DNA of 64,000 bases from Lepisosteus oculatus. Its lineage: Eukaryota > Chordata > Actinopteri > Semionotiformes > Lepisosteidae. The DNA lies in contig NC_090706.1 in assembly GCF_040954835.1 (NCBI RefSeq), positions 27,785,148 to 27,849,147 of the forward strand. The letters are read 5' to 3'. Of the stretch, positions 1 to 12,965 are shown piece after piece (the first letter of the stretch is position 1; the number at the start of each line of letters is the position of its first letter). The translations under genes and the position numbers were made by a program. The notes under the pieces are model-generated. The model was not told the origin of the DNA. It was given only the letters and a program-made list of their open reading frames with translations, and did not search any database.

Positions 1-64
1 CTGCTTTGCATTTCTTTGATCACGTGATGGAAATAAGAACTTATAATGATAGGTATTAGAACAT

Positions 65-215
65 TAGACATGAAGCAGCAGTGTGAGCACTGGCAGGACT
101 TTGGACTGGAAGGTTGTGGGTTCAAATCCCATGACACAAACAACACAACCGTTGTTCCTTTGAGAAATACTCCTGCCTCATACTGTTCAGAACAAATGCT
201 TACTGAAACATTTTT
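65..215 (+). repeat. tRNA-derived SINE relic (head and body)
   Basis: A tRNA-like head with a B-box-like stretch (ggttcaaatccc near 118-130) follows an A-box-like segment at about 72-90. The downstream text resembles the body of the fish SINE whose tail reads roughly gtaagtcgctttggataaaa. No tail is left here. A better copy of that tail lies near 24.7 kb. The repeat sits in the last visible bnip1 intron. Confidence 0.4.
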
Positions 216-1123
216 TACGAGCAAAATGAATTCTTAATAATCTTCAGCTTTAGGTTGATCTATAACTGAATTGGGCAATTCTGCTGCAGTTGAAAACAGG
301 CAGGGTGCAAAACATTGTTAAAGTCCACACCGAATAAACTCAGGACAATTTCTTGTTCCTTTTTTTAGGCCCACCAGGTTACCACAATTTACCATAAAGG
401 ACAGTGCTGTTAGGAATGCTCAATGTTATCTAACACAACAACTTTAGAGAAGAAAAAAAAAGGCATGTGAAACCTGTAAAATCTGTATATTTTTTTCCAT
501 GATACAGTAAAGTATTTCCAAGATTTTCTCTACCTAGAGAGATCGGCCCTTTAATTTCTCAATTCACCAATGCAGCAGCCTGTTAATCAACAGCTTTTTT
601 CCTAGTGAGTCAATGGCCTTACAGTCTCCACTTATACCTGTGTCAGATGAAGGTATAGAAGAATAGAATACAGATAATTTCCAGCTGCACACTTTCATAT
701 TCAAGCACAAAACTGTCAATGATAGCATAACACTAAACTTTGTGATCGCCTTTATTCAATAATGGTCCATCTGCAGATTGCCACTCATAAAGACTGAGCA
801 AAGCCATCTATAACAATGTGGCTCCACTGTCTGGTTATAGTTTGTATAACTGCAAACTGTGTCACAGCCATTGACCAAAGATGCAATAGACTCTGGTATT
901 CCTGTATCTGTCATGCTGGATAGACCCTCATACACTGAGGTACACTGAACAACAAAGACTGCTCTGCTCTGTGAGTTGTGCGTCGTCACTCTACAAAAAG
1001 TAAAAGAAGGCAGGGCTATCACCACAGCACAATACCACACCTTGATGGTCAGGAATGTGTAACCGGTAGCTGGACAGGTGCTGTGTAAGGACAGCGGTGG
1101 GGAAACAGGGGGCTCTCACTCAC

Positions 1124-4100
1124 CCAGGGTGCTTATAGTCTCCTCGCTCTGCTGGACCTGCTGGGACATCAGCCTGCTGATACTCATGAGGCTCTCCGTG
1201 ATGTCACTGGAGGTCTGGGCAAGGCTCTCTTTGGTTGTCTTTCTAAGGACAGAAACGATGGAACAGAAACAGTTCAAATACTGGGAATCCACAGTGTACA
1301 GCTCTATATACAAAGATGTAACCCTTTATTTATATGAGAGCAGAAGTCACAAGTAAAAGGGGGCCTTTTGAGCCATCTAGCTCATTTGGATGCTAGTAAA
1401 TAACGATATTAACTATGCATAGATATAATTATGTATTGCTGGAAATATTCGATTTTTAAGCACATTCTAAATTTTTGTATGGAAATGTCTATTTGAGTGT
1501 GTCCCACACATATTTCAAATGTGAATGAAAGGTTTTAGCACCGCTGTGGTTTTTGATGAACTGCGGTTTTTGGTGTATGAGCTTTTATTCCTGGATCAGC
1601 ATTTCATGATTAGATGACCATTCTCAACAGGACACAGTGCCTCTATCCGTTAGGGTCGAATATATCTTTGTCCAGGGTTCTTTACACAATCAAGTAATTC
1701 CTACCTTTGCCTCACTGAAGAATCCCTTCCCTGTAGCAGCTCATCCTTCTCCCAGTTATCAATGGCTAGTTTGCAGGCCAAGTTAGCCTTTCTCCATGCA
1801 GTCTGATTACTAAAATATAAAAGATTCAATGAAAGAATGAAAGAAAAAAAAGAACAAAAAAAAGCTCTTCCTCGGTTTTGTATTAGTACCTGTAGTACTC
1901 ACTAAATCAACACTGCTAGAAGGTTATTTAACAACTGAGCAGCTTACAATCCTTTTAAAACTCATTTTAAATGTCAGTGAATTTTATTTTATGCCCTGGG
2001 ATAAGCTTAAAGAAACCAAGTTATGGATATGCGATATTTCCAATAACTGTGATGTCACACACCTGATAAAAACTGGCAAGTCTCAAGGTACATAATATTT
2101 TGCGCTACATCACTTAGTACAGGTAGTTATTTGACCCTAAGATCCCAGTTATGTCTTAAAGGATGGAAAACATAACTTGAGCTTAGTTTGGACACCCACT
2201 TCTTTTTGTGTAAAAAATGCATCCCATTCTCAGTCCTAATATACTCTCTTAATTTCCAATTGTTTCTGGACCCTTATTGCATTATTAAAAATAATCCAAT
2301 GAATACCAGTTTTATCTAACTTTTGTCTAGCAAGTTCCTTGTAATCTGCTGTGTTCAAGATTGAAAAAACTGGGCTCCTATACAGAGCTAGTTATTCTCT
2401 CAAATAGAGAGCAAATAGCACTAAGATGTGTAGCAGTCCTACCTTCCAGATGTCTTCCAGTTTTATCAGAACTGGGCTCCTGACTAATCAGCTTTATGAA
2501 ACTCTTAATTTAACCACCGTGTTTGACTTCCAAAGGTTCTCTGCACTCAGGATTATTTTAAATCCTAATTTAGGACTGAGAATCTGCATCAGGGCTTGGA
2601 CACGCAGAACATCTTCGTATGCACCATTTCCAAGAAATGCTGGAAAAAGGCCACTTTTTCAAATTCATTTCAACATAGCTTTCTATAAAACTAAGGTGTT
2701 TTAATGATGTTCATACACAGATGGGAAAGAATGTAAAACACTAGCATTATATACATTCTCGCTGATGTATAGACCCCCTGTTTGATTTCTCATATGAAAC
2801 AACAAAGGAAAAGTTTCTGGTGTAGGGTAAATGCTGATTTCTTATTTAGTATTCTGATTTAGTATTCATGAGCTGAAATTTCATTGACAGAAAAAATTTA
2901 AAAAACAAAAACTGAAAAAAGGCAGGAATGGACTGGAATTGGGAAACACTGCCTTAGCATACCCTGATCAACTTTTCATTTTCTAAAAATCTCTTCCCAC
3001 CTCACCTCAGCATCTGTTTCCGATGTCCCTCCATTTCGTTCAGTATGGCCAGCTTGTCCGATTCCTTATCCTGCTCCTTAGCCAGTTCCGCCAGATCCTA
3101 CGAAAACATGGACAACGATACACCAGCGCTGACAAGAAAAGGCTGGAATTCAGGGAGGGGAAATCCATTATGCAGCTGTGAGAACCCCAAAACTCTGATG
3201 ATAAAAAAGCTGTTTCAAAGCCTGATGCTTTGATGCTCAGAGCCATGCACCATCTCCATCTTCACGACATGTGTATTTATACACTAAAATCACATCTTCT
3301 TGTACCACTCATCTTAAAAAACAGAGGTTCCTAACCCTAACACTCTATCGACTAGTTTTTTTATCTAAGTGAGCGCTGTAATCAGCAGCACTAATTGATG
3401 CCTTTAAGTCTAAACTGCTTGCATTTTGGTTTCTGTACACTCAGTTTTGAATGTGGTCAATGTAAACCCAGAAGAGAACGACAGTTTATCATACTTTCTC
3501 ACAGGGATCATTTTAGTTAATTCTGCGTTACTTGTGAGTTCTGAAACTGGGCTGATATCCACCATGATGTCATTCATTTACCCTTTTAACCTTTATTGAC
3601 CCTATGGGAATTTGTCTTTAAGCTGAAAACATAGAACATATATCCAAACAGGAAATTAATGCAAATTAACCATAAGCCAGTAGCAAACCTGTAGATAATT
3701 ACTGATATAAACCTAGTAGATTTGTATAGGTCGTAGGCTCGATATAGCCTCAAAATGATCAATCGCCATTTGTTAATTAATTTGACCATGTTAGGTCTAT
3801 AGAAGACCCATTTAAAGATTAAATCAAAATGAGAACAGAAGGCTCATCTTTACACAGAGGGTGGTGGGAGTGTGGAACAAGCTGCCCTGCTATATTGCTG
3901 AAGCTGATACATTGTGTCCATTGGCCCTGGGTGGGCCAAATAACTTCCTCTCATTTGTAACTTCTTTTATTTATCCAGCAGGGTATGTACTGTAGTAGTC
4001 TAAATACGTTGCTTAAGGGTACAATAGCAGCATCCAAGTCAGAATATGAATGAGCTTTGAATAAAAAAACAGCAAAGACAGGTCACTATATGAAATAAAT

Positions 4101-4892
4101 CTTACCAGAGCTCAGAGGCGTATTAAATGACTCACTGGTAAAACTGTGCCACAGAAGTACGGATACAGACATCAACTTAGTTAGTCGTTAAAACAAATAC
4201 GTAGTGATAGCATGCTGTGTTATTTGAATACACTTTCACGTATAAGGTTTTTACTCACCTGTATCCTCATTCTCAGATGATTGAATTTCTGTTTTACTTG
4301 AGAGTTTAAGTCCGTCAGCTTGCTCTGTGGTCCCGGACATTCTCTAATATCCTTAAGCAAAAAAAAAAGGCAAGAAGCTCACAAATAAAAGTATAATAAC
4401 ACAGTAAACGGTTATGCTTTATTGTGTCTGAGTGCAACACACATTCCTCAATAGGGGGCTAATAACCAAATATTCCAATATTGGCCAATGTATGATTTTT
4501 TAAAACTGAAAAAATAGGGTTATTTCCAAATTAATTTTATATTCAAAATATTTTAATGAGATTAGATTTTAATTGTGGAAACTACTTAATATATAGTCAA
4601 TGTTTAATAATAATTCATTGATAGTTCGTCATATTATTACTTGACCCCGTCTTGCAAGAGCTAGCTAAGTAGAACTACATTTGCCGGTTACGTGTGAAGG
4701 GATCTCAACCTTTTTCAAGTAAAATAAATAGATGTAAACAATCTGATTCGAAGCACCATTTAAAATATATATTTATATATAATTATAAAATATATTTATC
4801 GTTCTCACCTGAATGAGGGCTTTTATTTCCAAATCATATTTGATTATTTCTTGTCCACAAATACGGACGTGGACATCCGGCGAGGAAGCCAT
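1124..4892 (-). CDS. bnip1: BNIP1 / SEC20 vesicle SNARE, 3' end missing (off left edge)
   Basis: This gene encodes the SEC20-type SNARE of the ER, which works in Golgi-to-ER retrograde fusion with syntaxin 18 and is also a BH3-like BCL2/E1B-19K interactor. Five exons are visible: 4809-4892 (start codon 4892, MASSPDVHVRIC...), 4259-4351, 3006-3097, 1705-1809 and 1124-1242. All have consensus splice sites and the phases close (0, 0, 2, 2, 1). The 493 coding bases give about 164 residues, against about 228 in the human protein. The first exon matches the human N-terminus almost residue for residue. Exon 3 carries the KEQDKES segment and exon 5 the conserved KTTKESLAQTSSDITESLM block. The last exon, with the rest of the SNARE helix and the C-terminal membrane anchor, is not in bases 1-1123 and must lie outside the window. 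The start is chosen by homology. Confidence 0.95.
3826..3935 (+). repeat. LINE C-terminal relic
   Basis: In one frame this reads FTQRVVGVWNKLP followed by an AEAD-like stretch. That is the kind of motif that ends CR1/L2-type reverse transcriptases (RVV..WN.LP..VV.A). A similar peptide occurs on the minus strand at about 42.8 kb. It is a short relic in bnip1 intron 2, and the exact family is not determined. Confidence 0.45.
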
Positions 4893-6980
4893 CTTTGAAC
4901 GCAGACTACGGGGCCTCACGAGGCTCATTGCGGCAAACTAAACGCCTTTTTCCCCTCCTTTCCTTGACGTGCTAAGGGAAACAACCATTTCTCTTCTGTT
5001 GCAATACATTAGCGCTTTGTGAACTGAAGAGTAAAAACAACGTTGTTTAATTGGATTTGCATACCACACTTTACTTCCAGTTGCAGTGTACCTCCAACTT
5101 TGTTCACAAAGATGATGCTGTGCCATGCCTTTAAACGTGTTTTAAAGCCATTACAGTCTGCCAGGGAATTATGCCCACGTTTTGTTGCTAGGAAACGGTG
5201 ACTTTAATTACCCGTGTTTCATAATTCCATATGACAACTTCTTCTGCATTCATGCTCCCAGATAAAGCATATTTTCTTTTTGGGGACAGTTTATATGTCT
5301 TGAATAGTGCTGTAAGTTTTCTTAAGAGTAGCACAGTTAGAATGCAAGCCTATTTTTCCTCTCTATGCATAGTGCTGGCATGTATTGTGTAGTTCTACAC
5401 ATACTTGCAAATCCTTAGTTCTTCTTGGATTATGTCTTGAGTGATATAATATGTGAAATACTATATATTTTAGTACTATATCATTGTTTTGTACAGCACC
5501 CGTATTGAACCTAGACTTTTTCACATAATCTTATTAATTTTACTGTGCTTGCATGTTCGCTGTCCTTGTACTTCAACTTAACGTAGAATTTTTAAGTATT
5601 CTAAATTGCCTCAGATAAGGACGTCAGCTAAGTTAACAATAAAGTATTTCTATTAGGTAAGAAAACCACCGGCCACATCCTTCATCCCCAGCCCTCTCTA
5701 AACTGGGGCGCTGGTTTCAAGGAAAATGATGTCACATCTTCTGCAGAGGTGACCAGTAAGTATTGAGGAAGTGACACTGGCTGAATCCCCAGCACCAGAG
5801 CAGATATGTGGTGTGGGCAGAGAAGGACAGAGGAGGGAGGCTGCGTTCTGAGCTCAGAAACAGGCGCCCTAATCCTCCAAAACAAAAGTCATCTGATTAA
5901 TCTTTCTCCTATTCTCCTGCTGGCGCCGGCTTACCTCAGTGGTTGGGGTTAGCCCAGCTCCCTTTCAAACCAGCCACTTGTATTCAGTTTTATTTCGCAT
6001 AAAGCTGTTTCTGGTTCCCAGGATGCCTCTGAAAGCTGAATAAATGTTTGAACTAACAGCAATATATGTTGTATATGTTTAAACATACAGTACACATGTC
6101 TGCGATGCATCTATGGACACTTCTTTGTTTTAATAATTCTCTAGCATGAAAAGGAAAAGTTGATCTTTCTAATTCCTTAAAGATCAATGCCTTGAATTGC
6201 TCTGTTTTTGCCGTGTCCTGTTCACCTTACAGTAAAGAGCCGGGTGATGGTGTGGCTGCCCACCATTACATTTCACAAACGGAATTGTATAAAGAGACGA
6301 TAGGCCCTAATGTTAGTAAATCAAAACTTGATATTTCCCCACACAGCAGCTTATTCTGCTACAGCACTGGAATGGTCTGTCAACAAGATGACTTGGTCAC
6401 TTATCCCTTATCCCATGTGAGATTCCTTTTTTTGGATATTCCTTTTATGAATATTCCAAGTCTTCTTCACATCTTCTTCCTTTAAAAGCTAAAAGTTATT
6501 TTCCAGTGTAGTTGTTCTTGCAGATCTTCCTGTTTCATTTCTCCCTTGCAGCAGTTACAGGGCGAGCAAACGCTAAAAGCCATTCGCCACTCTTTGTGAA
6601 GCCAAAAGGTCTGCCTTCCAAGCTCCACCATTTCCTTTGAAGTGCAAAGAAGCATGACACTAACCGATTTCCAGAAATTGTACACAGCTTGTAATCCTCA
6701 CTTGAGTCCTAGTAAGGTGTGTCATAAAAAGACACAAAGGGAATTAGAAGCTACAGTAAATGGCCAGAGTATTAACTGCCTGAAGGATACAGTTCCTCCT
6801 AAGAATATCTAATGTCTTCAGGCTAAGGTGCTCCAGAAATTTGAAAAAAAAATCTCCCAAGCCAGAAACAGGCAAAAAATAGTTATTACAATAACTCTTA
6901 TTATAATATTCAAATAATAATTTGATTAAGCCTTCGCCACTTTTCAGATATTTTCTTTTAAGTTAAGCATAAGAGTCGAG
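4893..6980. other. bnip1 upstream region / bnip1-crebrf gap
   Basis: This is the 5' flank of bnip1. The first hundred bases upstream of the start codon are moderately GC-rich and are the likely promoter and 5' UTR. No TATA box stands out. The remainder is AT-rich. The short open frames here look random and I recognise no gene. Confidence 0.5.
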
Positions 6981-7302
6981 GGCAGCACAGTGGCGCAGTG
7001 GCTAGCATCGCCACCTCATTATGCCGGGAACCCTGGGTACAATTCCTGGGGCACTGTCTGTGTGGAGTTTGTATGTTCTCCTCACGTTCACATGGATTTC
7101 CGCCTACAGTCCAAAGAGATACCGGTAGGTTATTGGCTTCTGGGAAAATTTGATTGAGTCTGTGCCTTTGCGTGCCCTGCAGTGGTCTCTGGCGATACAT
7201 CCAAGTATCCTACCTTGTGCCTGTTGTTTGCTGGGATAGGCTTTAGCTCCCCCGTGACCCAGTATTGGATAAAGTGGTTAGAAAATAGATAGATGGATAA
7301 TG
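6981..7302 (+). repeat. V-SINE (DANA-like tRNA SINE)
   Basis: It starts ggcagcacagtggcgcagtg with the A-box region, has a B-box-like gtacaattcctgg, then the family's central text (gtggagtttgtatgttctcc, a sequence like ccaaagacatgcaggt). It ends with gggataggctttagctcccc and a gatagatggata tail. This order of blocks is characteristic of fish V-SINEs. It lies just beyond the likely crebrf polyadenylation site. Confidence 0.85.
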
Positions 7303-7569
7303 GTCAAGTGCAGTATATTATTTCTCATGGCATTTATGTGGGTTTGAAATGAGGTGTCCCTCTTTCTTAGGCATGGAAAAGTACTCAAGTCAGCAGACAG
7401 ACATGACATCCTCTTTTAACGCAATAGAGCAAGGAACAGCTTGAAACACAACCTGGGATTAAAACCGCACAACTGGTGGATCTGTGACATAGAACAAGTC
7501 TCAAATGTGGAAGGGCACGGACACTGTTAAAAGAAAGCAGTAAAAACACAAACGGCAATATCGTTTCTA

Positions 7570-7580
7570 ACATTTATTTT
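7570..7580 (-). terminator. Candidate crebrf distal poly(A) signal
   Basis: AATAAA occurs on the minus strand within catttattttcg. It is the last such signal before the V-SINE and before the bnip1 flank. Assignment to crebrf rests on position only. Confidence 0.4.
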
Positions 7581-10500
7581 CGTATTAAAAACAATAATGG
7601 AATTAGACTATCATGGTTACAAGCAACTGTGGTACCAACTCCGGGCTGATACAATGCGGTGAAATTAAAAAAAAAAAGAATAAAGAAAGAGAAAACCAAG
7701 AGGCACAATTACGCATATAAAGGATCCTTTAAAAAAATCGATTAAGATCGAACTCAGTCTAATTTACTTCTGTACATATACATGGTGTTTGTTATCCAGT
7801 GATTTTTCTCTAATAATGATAACTGTGCCTCGAGAAAAAAAAACAGCACAACAATTAAACAACATAAACATAACAACTGTTTAGATATTGTGTTCAACAG
7901 GCATATATGTGAGCTACAGATATAGACATGACTAGTAGGATCAAGTTATTGTTAGTTTCAGCAGGATACACAACTGCAGATTTGCTTAAAATGTCACCAA
8001 AGTTCTATTACAGAGCATTTAGCAATGAAGTACAGCCTTCCTAATGAGATACAAAGTTACACCTGGGAAGTACACACAACAGTACTACCTATTAACAAAC
8101 CCCATGCTATTCATCTAGGAGTGACGTACCATACAACGTTAAAAGCGTCTGTGTGAGGGCATGGTTCGTTTTATTTTTAAAAAGGACATTACTTAAATTG
8201 CCTGTCTTAAAATGTTGTATGGAATTAAGTTTAGCCTTTTTGTGACATTTGGTTTTACTTTCATTGTATTCTTAAATATCAGTCTTTCCTTTGTTCAAAG
8301 TTTGGAAGGAAATGTAATTCATTGCCGGGTACAGAAATACAATGTCATGTATTGTGAGGAGTTTTTATTTCAGTTTCATGTATGGTGGTCCCTGTACAAT
8401 GTCACTGGTGTCAGGTACTGAGAGGTCAGAGATGACACTTTACTGATAAGCAGATGTGTGCCAAACAACAAGAGTGACCCAAACGGACGTCATCAGATTA
8501 AGCACAGTACAAAACCAGCTGTCTGAGCTCTTCAGTGTAACGTGTCTTTATTAAACCCTCATTAAAAGGCTAAATTCATATGACATCATCTTACAACAAG
8601 CTGCTTAAGGTCTTACACATCTACCACCATGCTAATGCTTTATGAACTTCACAGCTTGAAATCCTACTTTCTGTGAAGATGCTCATCAAGAAAGCTGCTG
8701 AGCAACACTTTTCTGGGGATATTCATGACTTCTCATATTCACTGATTTACTGATGTGGCGCTGCTTGCACTTTCACATCAAAGTAAAGTGAAAACCTTTT
8801 AATCTAGTACATTTACTCTGAAAGAAGCCCTTTGCATTTTAATCGGATTTAACTTTTCATTTCCGTAGCTGTGCTCATGACAAGATAGTTTATACGTCAG
8901 AACACTACTAAAAATGTTCAAAATGTCAGTTCAGGTCACGGTTTTGGGTTTCGCGGTCTGATAAATCGATGCTGACTGTTTCAATAGAGGTTTCTGTACA
9001 CCTCCCAACACTTCTACAGCAGAAAATGTGAAAAGACAGACCATGCATGTCTGGAACCAAAAGGGTTGCTTAAGAAGCATTTACAGATTCAATCGGAAGT
9101 CAACAGGCCTACCCTGTTTTGTGTCGTTTACCATTTGAACCTTTATTGTTCACTGGTGAACAGCTGCAAAAGGCCAGGTGCTTTTGTATTTAAAATTGAA
9201 CTGTAGACAGCAAATGATACGGAAACGTATTTACTGAAAGTCAAATGCAGAGTCAGTAGGCACATATATATGTTAATTTTTGAAGGGACACAAAATGAAA
9301 GGTTTAGCCTTGTCCTTCCTTTTGATACGTTTAAAAGCATCTGTAAATTAGGACTTCATTTCAACATCCCTGCTTGTCCCAGTCCCACATCCCCTTACTA
9401 ACATTCCTTTTGGAAAGTAGAACACAAGTTTTTGTTTTTTGCTTGATTTAGGAAAGAAAGAGGGGGAACAAAAGAAAACTAGAGAAAAGAAAGTGGTAGA
9501 GGAATTCAAAAGGCAAAACGTTTAATCTAAATTCAAACTTGTGCAATAAATTACAGATTTAGACCATAAATACAAAAGAAATACAAAATATCAGTTTTAC
9601 AGAAATAAAATAAGTTAACCACAGAACATACAGAAATCGTGAATGAGGAAAAAAATGCTTAAATTATTGTGAATCAAAATTTCAGCACTCTTTGGATTGC
9701 TTTACCCATTGTTAAACTGGACATATCTTTGCTATTTTTAGTTTGATTTGTATCAATCCTCTCACGGAAGACTACATTCTGCTGGAGGGTCAACTTTTAG
9801 TGAAAACTGTACCTGAAACAGACCAAGTACAGATTTCAACAGAAAGCCACCACACTCCTTCAAAACTGTCCAAAATTCTTGGCATGATGGGCTAACTCAG
9901 CTTAATCACAAAATCAGATATTTATGTCAAACATTTAACAATCAAATAAGAAAACTTGAACATTTTTCTCTCTTAAGTAAGGCACCTGTTAAAGCAGGCA
10001 TTAATTTGTTGTATTAAAAATAGGTTTGAATTGTGAAACCCACTGCAATGCAGTGGATATATTCTGGTAAATTGTGTTTGTACTTTTAATTTGAATTAGT
10101 GGATTTAGAAATACAATGCATACGGACTCATATTGATTTAATAAAAAAATAAATGGCCTTCTCCTTGTGCTGGCAGAAATCAGATATCCCATCTTTAATC
10201 CTTCTATATTCGTTGAATGTGCATTCTGTAACTTACATCTCCTGAAATATACTGAGTGCCATTAAAAATGCAACAAATGGTATTGGTCACGATATTAATT
10301 TATTGTATTTTTAATGCCACTCTATATAACACACCTACTCAGAATTAAGGGCACATGGACTGGGGGTCAAGGCTAATACATTCTTAGAGTTCAGAAAAAA
10401 CTTTCTATCAGGAGGACCTGCTTTCAAAGCCACTGCTATAGAAAAAGCTCACAAGACCTGTCTGATTTTGAGAACAAATTCTGTCTTCGTGTATCTCTTA

Positions 10501-12715
10501 AGGCAAACTGACACCTCTGACAGATGAGATACAAAGGACAAAAAATGACAGAGGTGACACTACATCGTAAGTACTATCACACGATTCCTGTAACAAGAGC
10601 GGTTCAATCTGGGAAGTGTATGTAATTTTAAAATGGATAAAACGTTTAATGCAGAATCCACATTTTTGAGTCCATATGTTCACAAATGCCCCTCACCCCC
10701 CAAAATACAGCTACAGCATTCCTCTGGTTAAAAAAGCTTTTGAAGCAGAAGTTTACTGAACATCATTAAGACATTTTGCAAGCATGTATTATGAGACTGC
10801 TATCTACTGAAAAAAAACCATCCAACAAATTTGAGTTGCCTTCAGTTCTCAATAAACACACTAAAGTCTAGTCAGACCTGCCAAAGTCTCTTGACCTTGC
10901 TGGTCATTTGCAGAATTGACCAAACTAATATCCATAGGACTAGGTTTGATGTCTGTAAAGCAAACAGGTAAAAGCTCCTGTTTCCTACACATGGAAAGTT
11001 AAAAACTAAAGCAATGTACTGCCTTACTCACAAGAGTAAAATCTGCATAGTGCACCTTCAACAGTAGACTATTTATTGTCAGCATTATTATCATATACAC
11101 TACAAACTGGACAATGTACTGTAAGCATGCCAAAAGTACAAAATAAGAATTAAAAAAAAAATAAACACATACACTTCTCCTGTTTTCTCTGTTAAGGATG
11201 TATTTTTTTTGACAAAATTAGAATATATATTTATATGTTTCTTAAGGTCAATAGAGGAAGCAGAAATAGAAGGTACTGGCATTGAATTAACAACCATTTT
11301 CTAAACTGCTTAAATGCCACAGAGTCCCCTGGTTAAAATGTAAAGCTGCACAGCTTGCGTTCATCATGTTAAACGTGAAAACCCGCAAGAACACTTTACT
11401 GGTGCTGGAAAAATAGCAATAATTATACTGCCATACAGCCCATGGGAAAAATATTTGACAAATGCTTTAATGAAATCAAATTCGTTTTCGTTAACACTTG
11501 ACAAATACATCGTATTTTGTTTTTACAAAATTGTAATTGCTTTATCATTTCAAACAGGCCGGACTGCATCGGTTGTCAGTGCAGCCTGTGTAAGTAGCCA
11601 AAGCAAAACTATTTTATACGTAAACTTGTGAATGGAAATGAGGTTGTGGAGGCAAAGAGCTTCTGATTGTTTCCCTCCCTTACAAACCTCCGTTACATAC
11701 AGTACAAAGATTGTTTTTTATTTAGCTTAAACCATTCACAAGACAGAGCTTCCTTAAAATACTCCTGGACACATTGTACTTTTTTTTTCTTTCTCAATAA
11801 AATGAAATAAAATAAGAAATTAAAAACAGTCAATAACATGGAGACGTCCAAAACAGACGTGTCTACACTGTACATCAACCTGAAGAGAACCCCAAGCAGA
11901 CTTGATTTCCATAGGAAAACTCTACTGAAGGCAAAAGACTTATGACGTCCAAGTCACTGGAACATAACCTTGTAATAAAAGGTCGGCTGCCCACTTCTCT
12001 AGACTTCTCTCCTAAGCTGTCCTGCCAGTATTATTGAAGTCAAGTATCGTCGCAGCGTTCAGACTAGACCAGGTTTAGCAGCAAATGGAAGGAATATACA
12101 AAAGAAAAAAAAATGCTAGACTTTTTTCTTTACTCTTTTTTCAACAAAGTGCTTTCTTCTTTTTTTTTCCAAATAGATTTAACGCATTATATAAACTCAA
12201 CATTTAAAAAGGTAAATCTCAGCTTATTTTATTTACAAAGTGAAACACTGAAATAAAGACAAACTTATGGACGGTGTAGACTACGCTATCTAGATTACAC
12301 AGAAGAAAAAGAAGAAAGTATTGTGCATGCTTAAATAGAATTCTGGTTTCTAACAAAAGGCACCCCTGCTCACCCATCTCTCCCTTCTTAAATGACACAT
12401 CACTTTTGTGCAAAATTAAATTTTTAGCAAAAAAAGAAAACAAGAGCTTCCAAAAGAGCTTATGCTATATGGAAATGAATCTGACTCTAATCAGTTATTA
12501 CACAGAATTAGCTTTTTCAACTGTAAGCAGGAAGAGCAAAGGACCGAGCCAACAGCATTAGAGAAAAACAGTGAAATAAAGAAAACAGTACTAAACACAG
12601 TCCAATGTGTATGTTCCCTTTCAACACCAAGGCAAATGCCATGCTTGTTCTAAGACCATCTGCGCTTTGCATTCAATGCATAGTCATTATTGTTTCTTTA
12701 CAATTAGAAGCTGTA

Positions 12716-12965
12716 GACAACACAGTGGTGTGGTGGTCAGGACAGCTCTGGGCTCATTAATCCCAAACTGGAGCACCTCCTGTTTGGAGCTTGGATGTTC
12801 CGCCATGTTCCTGACTGGTGAGGCCAGGTTCTCTGGATTCCTCCTAACATTCAACAACCTGCTGGCGAGGTTAAATCACGTTTCTAGATCGTCCTTGTGT
12901 GCTGCAATGGTGTCCTCAACTTTTGGGAACATGCTCCAGGTTGTTATGATCCTAATACTGTAGGT
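12716..12965 (+). repeat. Degraded V-SINE inside the crebrf 3' UTR
   Basis: The order of blocks (cacagtggtgtggtggtcag, gtttggagcttggatgttc, ttcctcctaacattca) follows the V-SINE consensus, but with many substitutions, so this is an old insertion. Confidence 0.5.

Noticed and set aside
1-1123. Last exon of bnip1
   Set aside because: I looked on the minus strand for the conserved C-terminal SNARE/membrane-anchor peptides and found none; the exon must lie outside.
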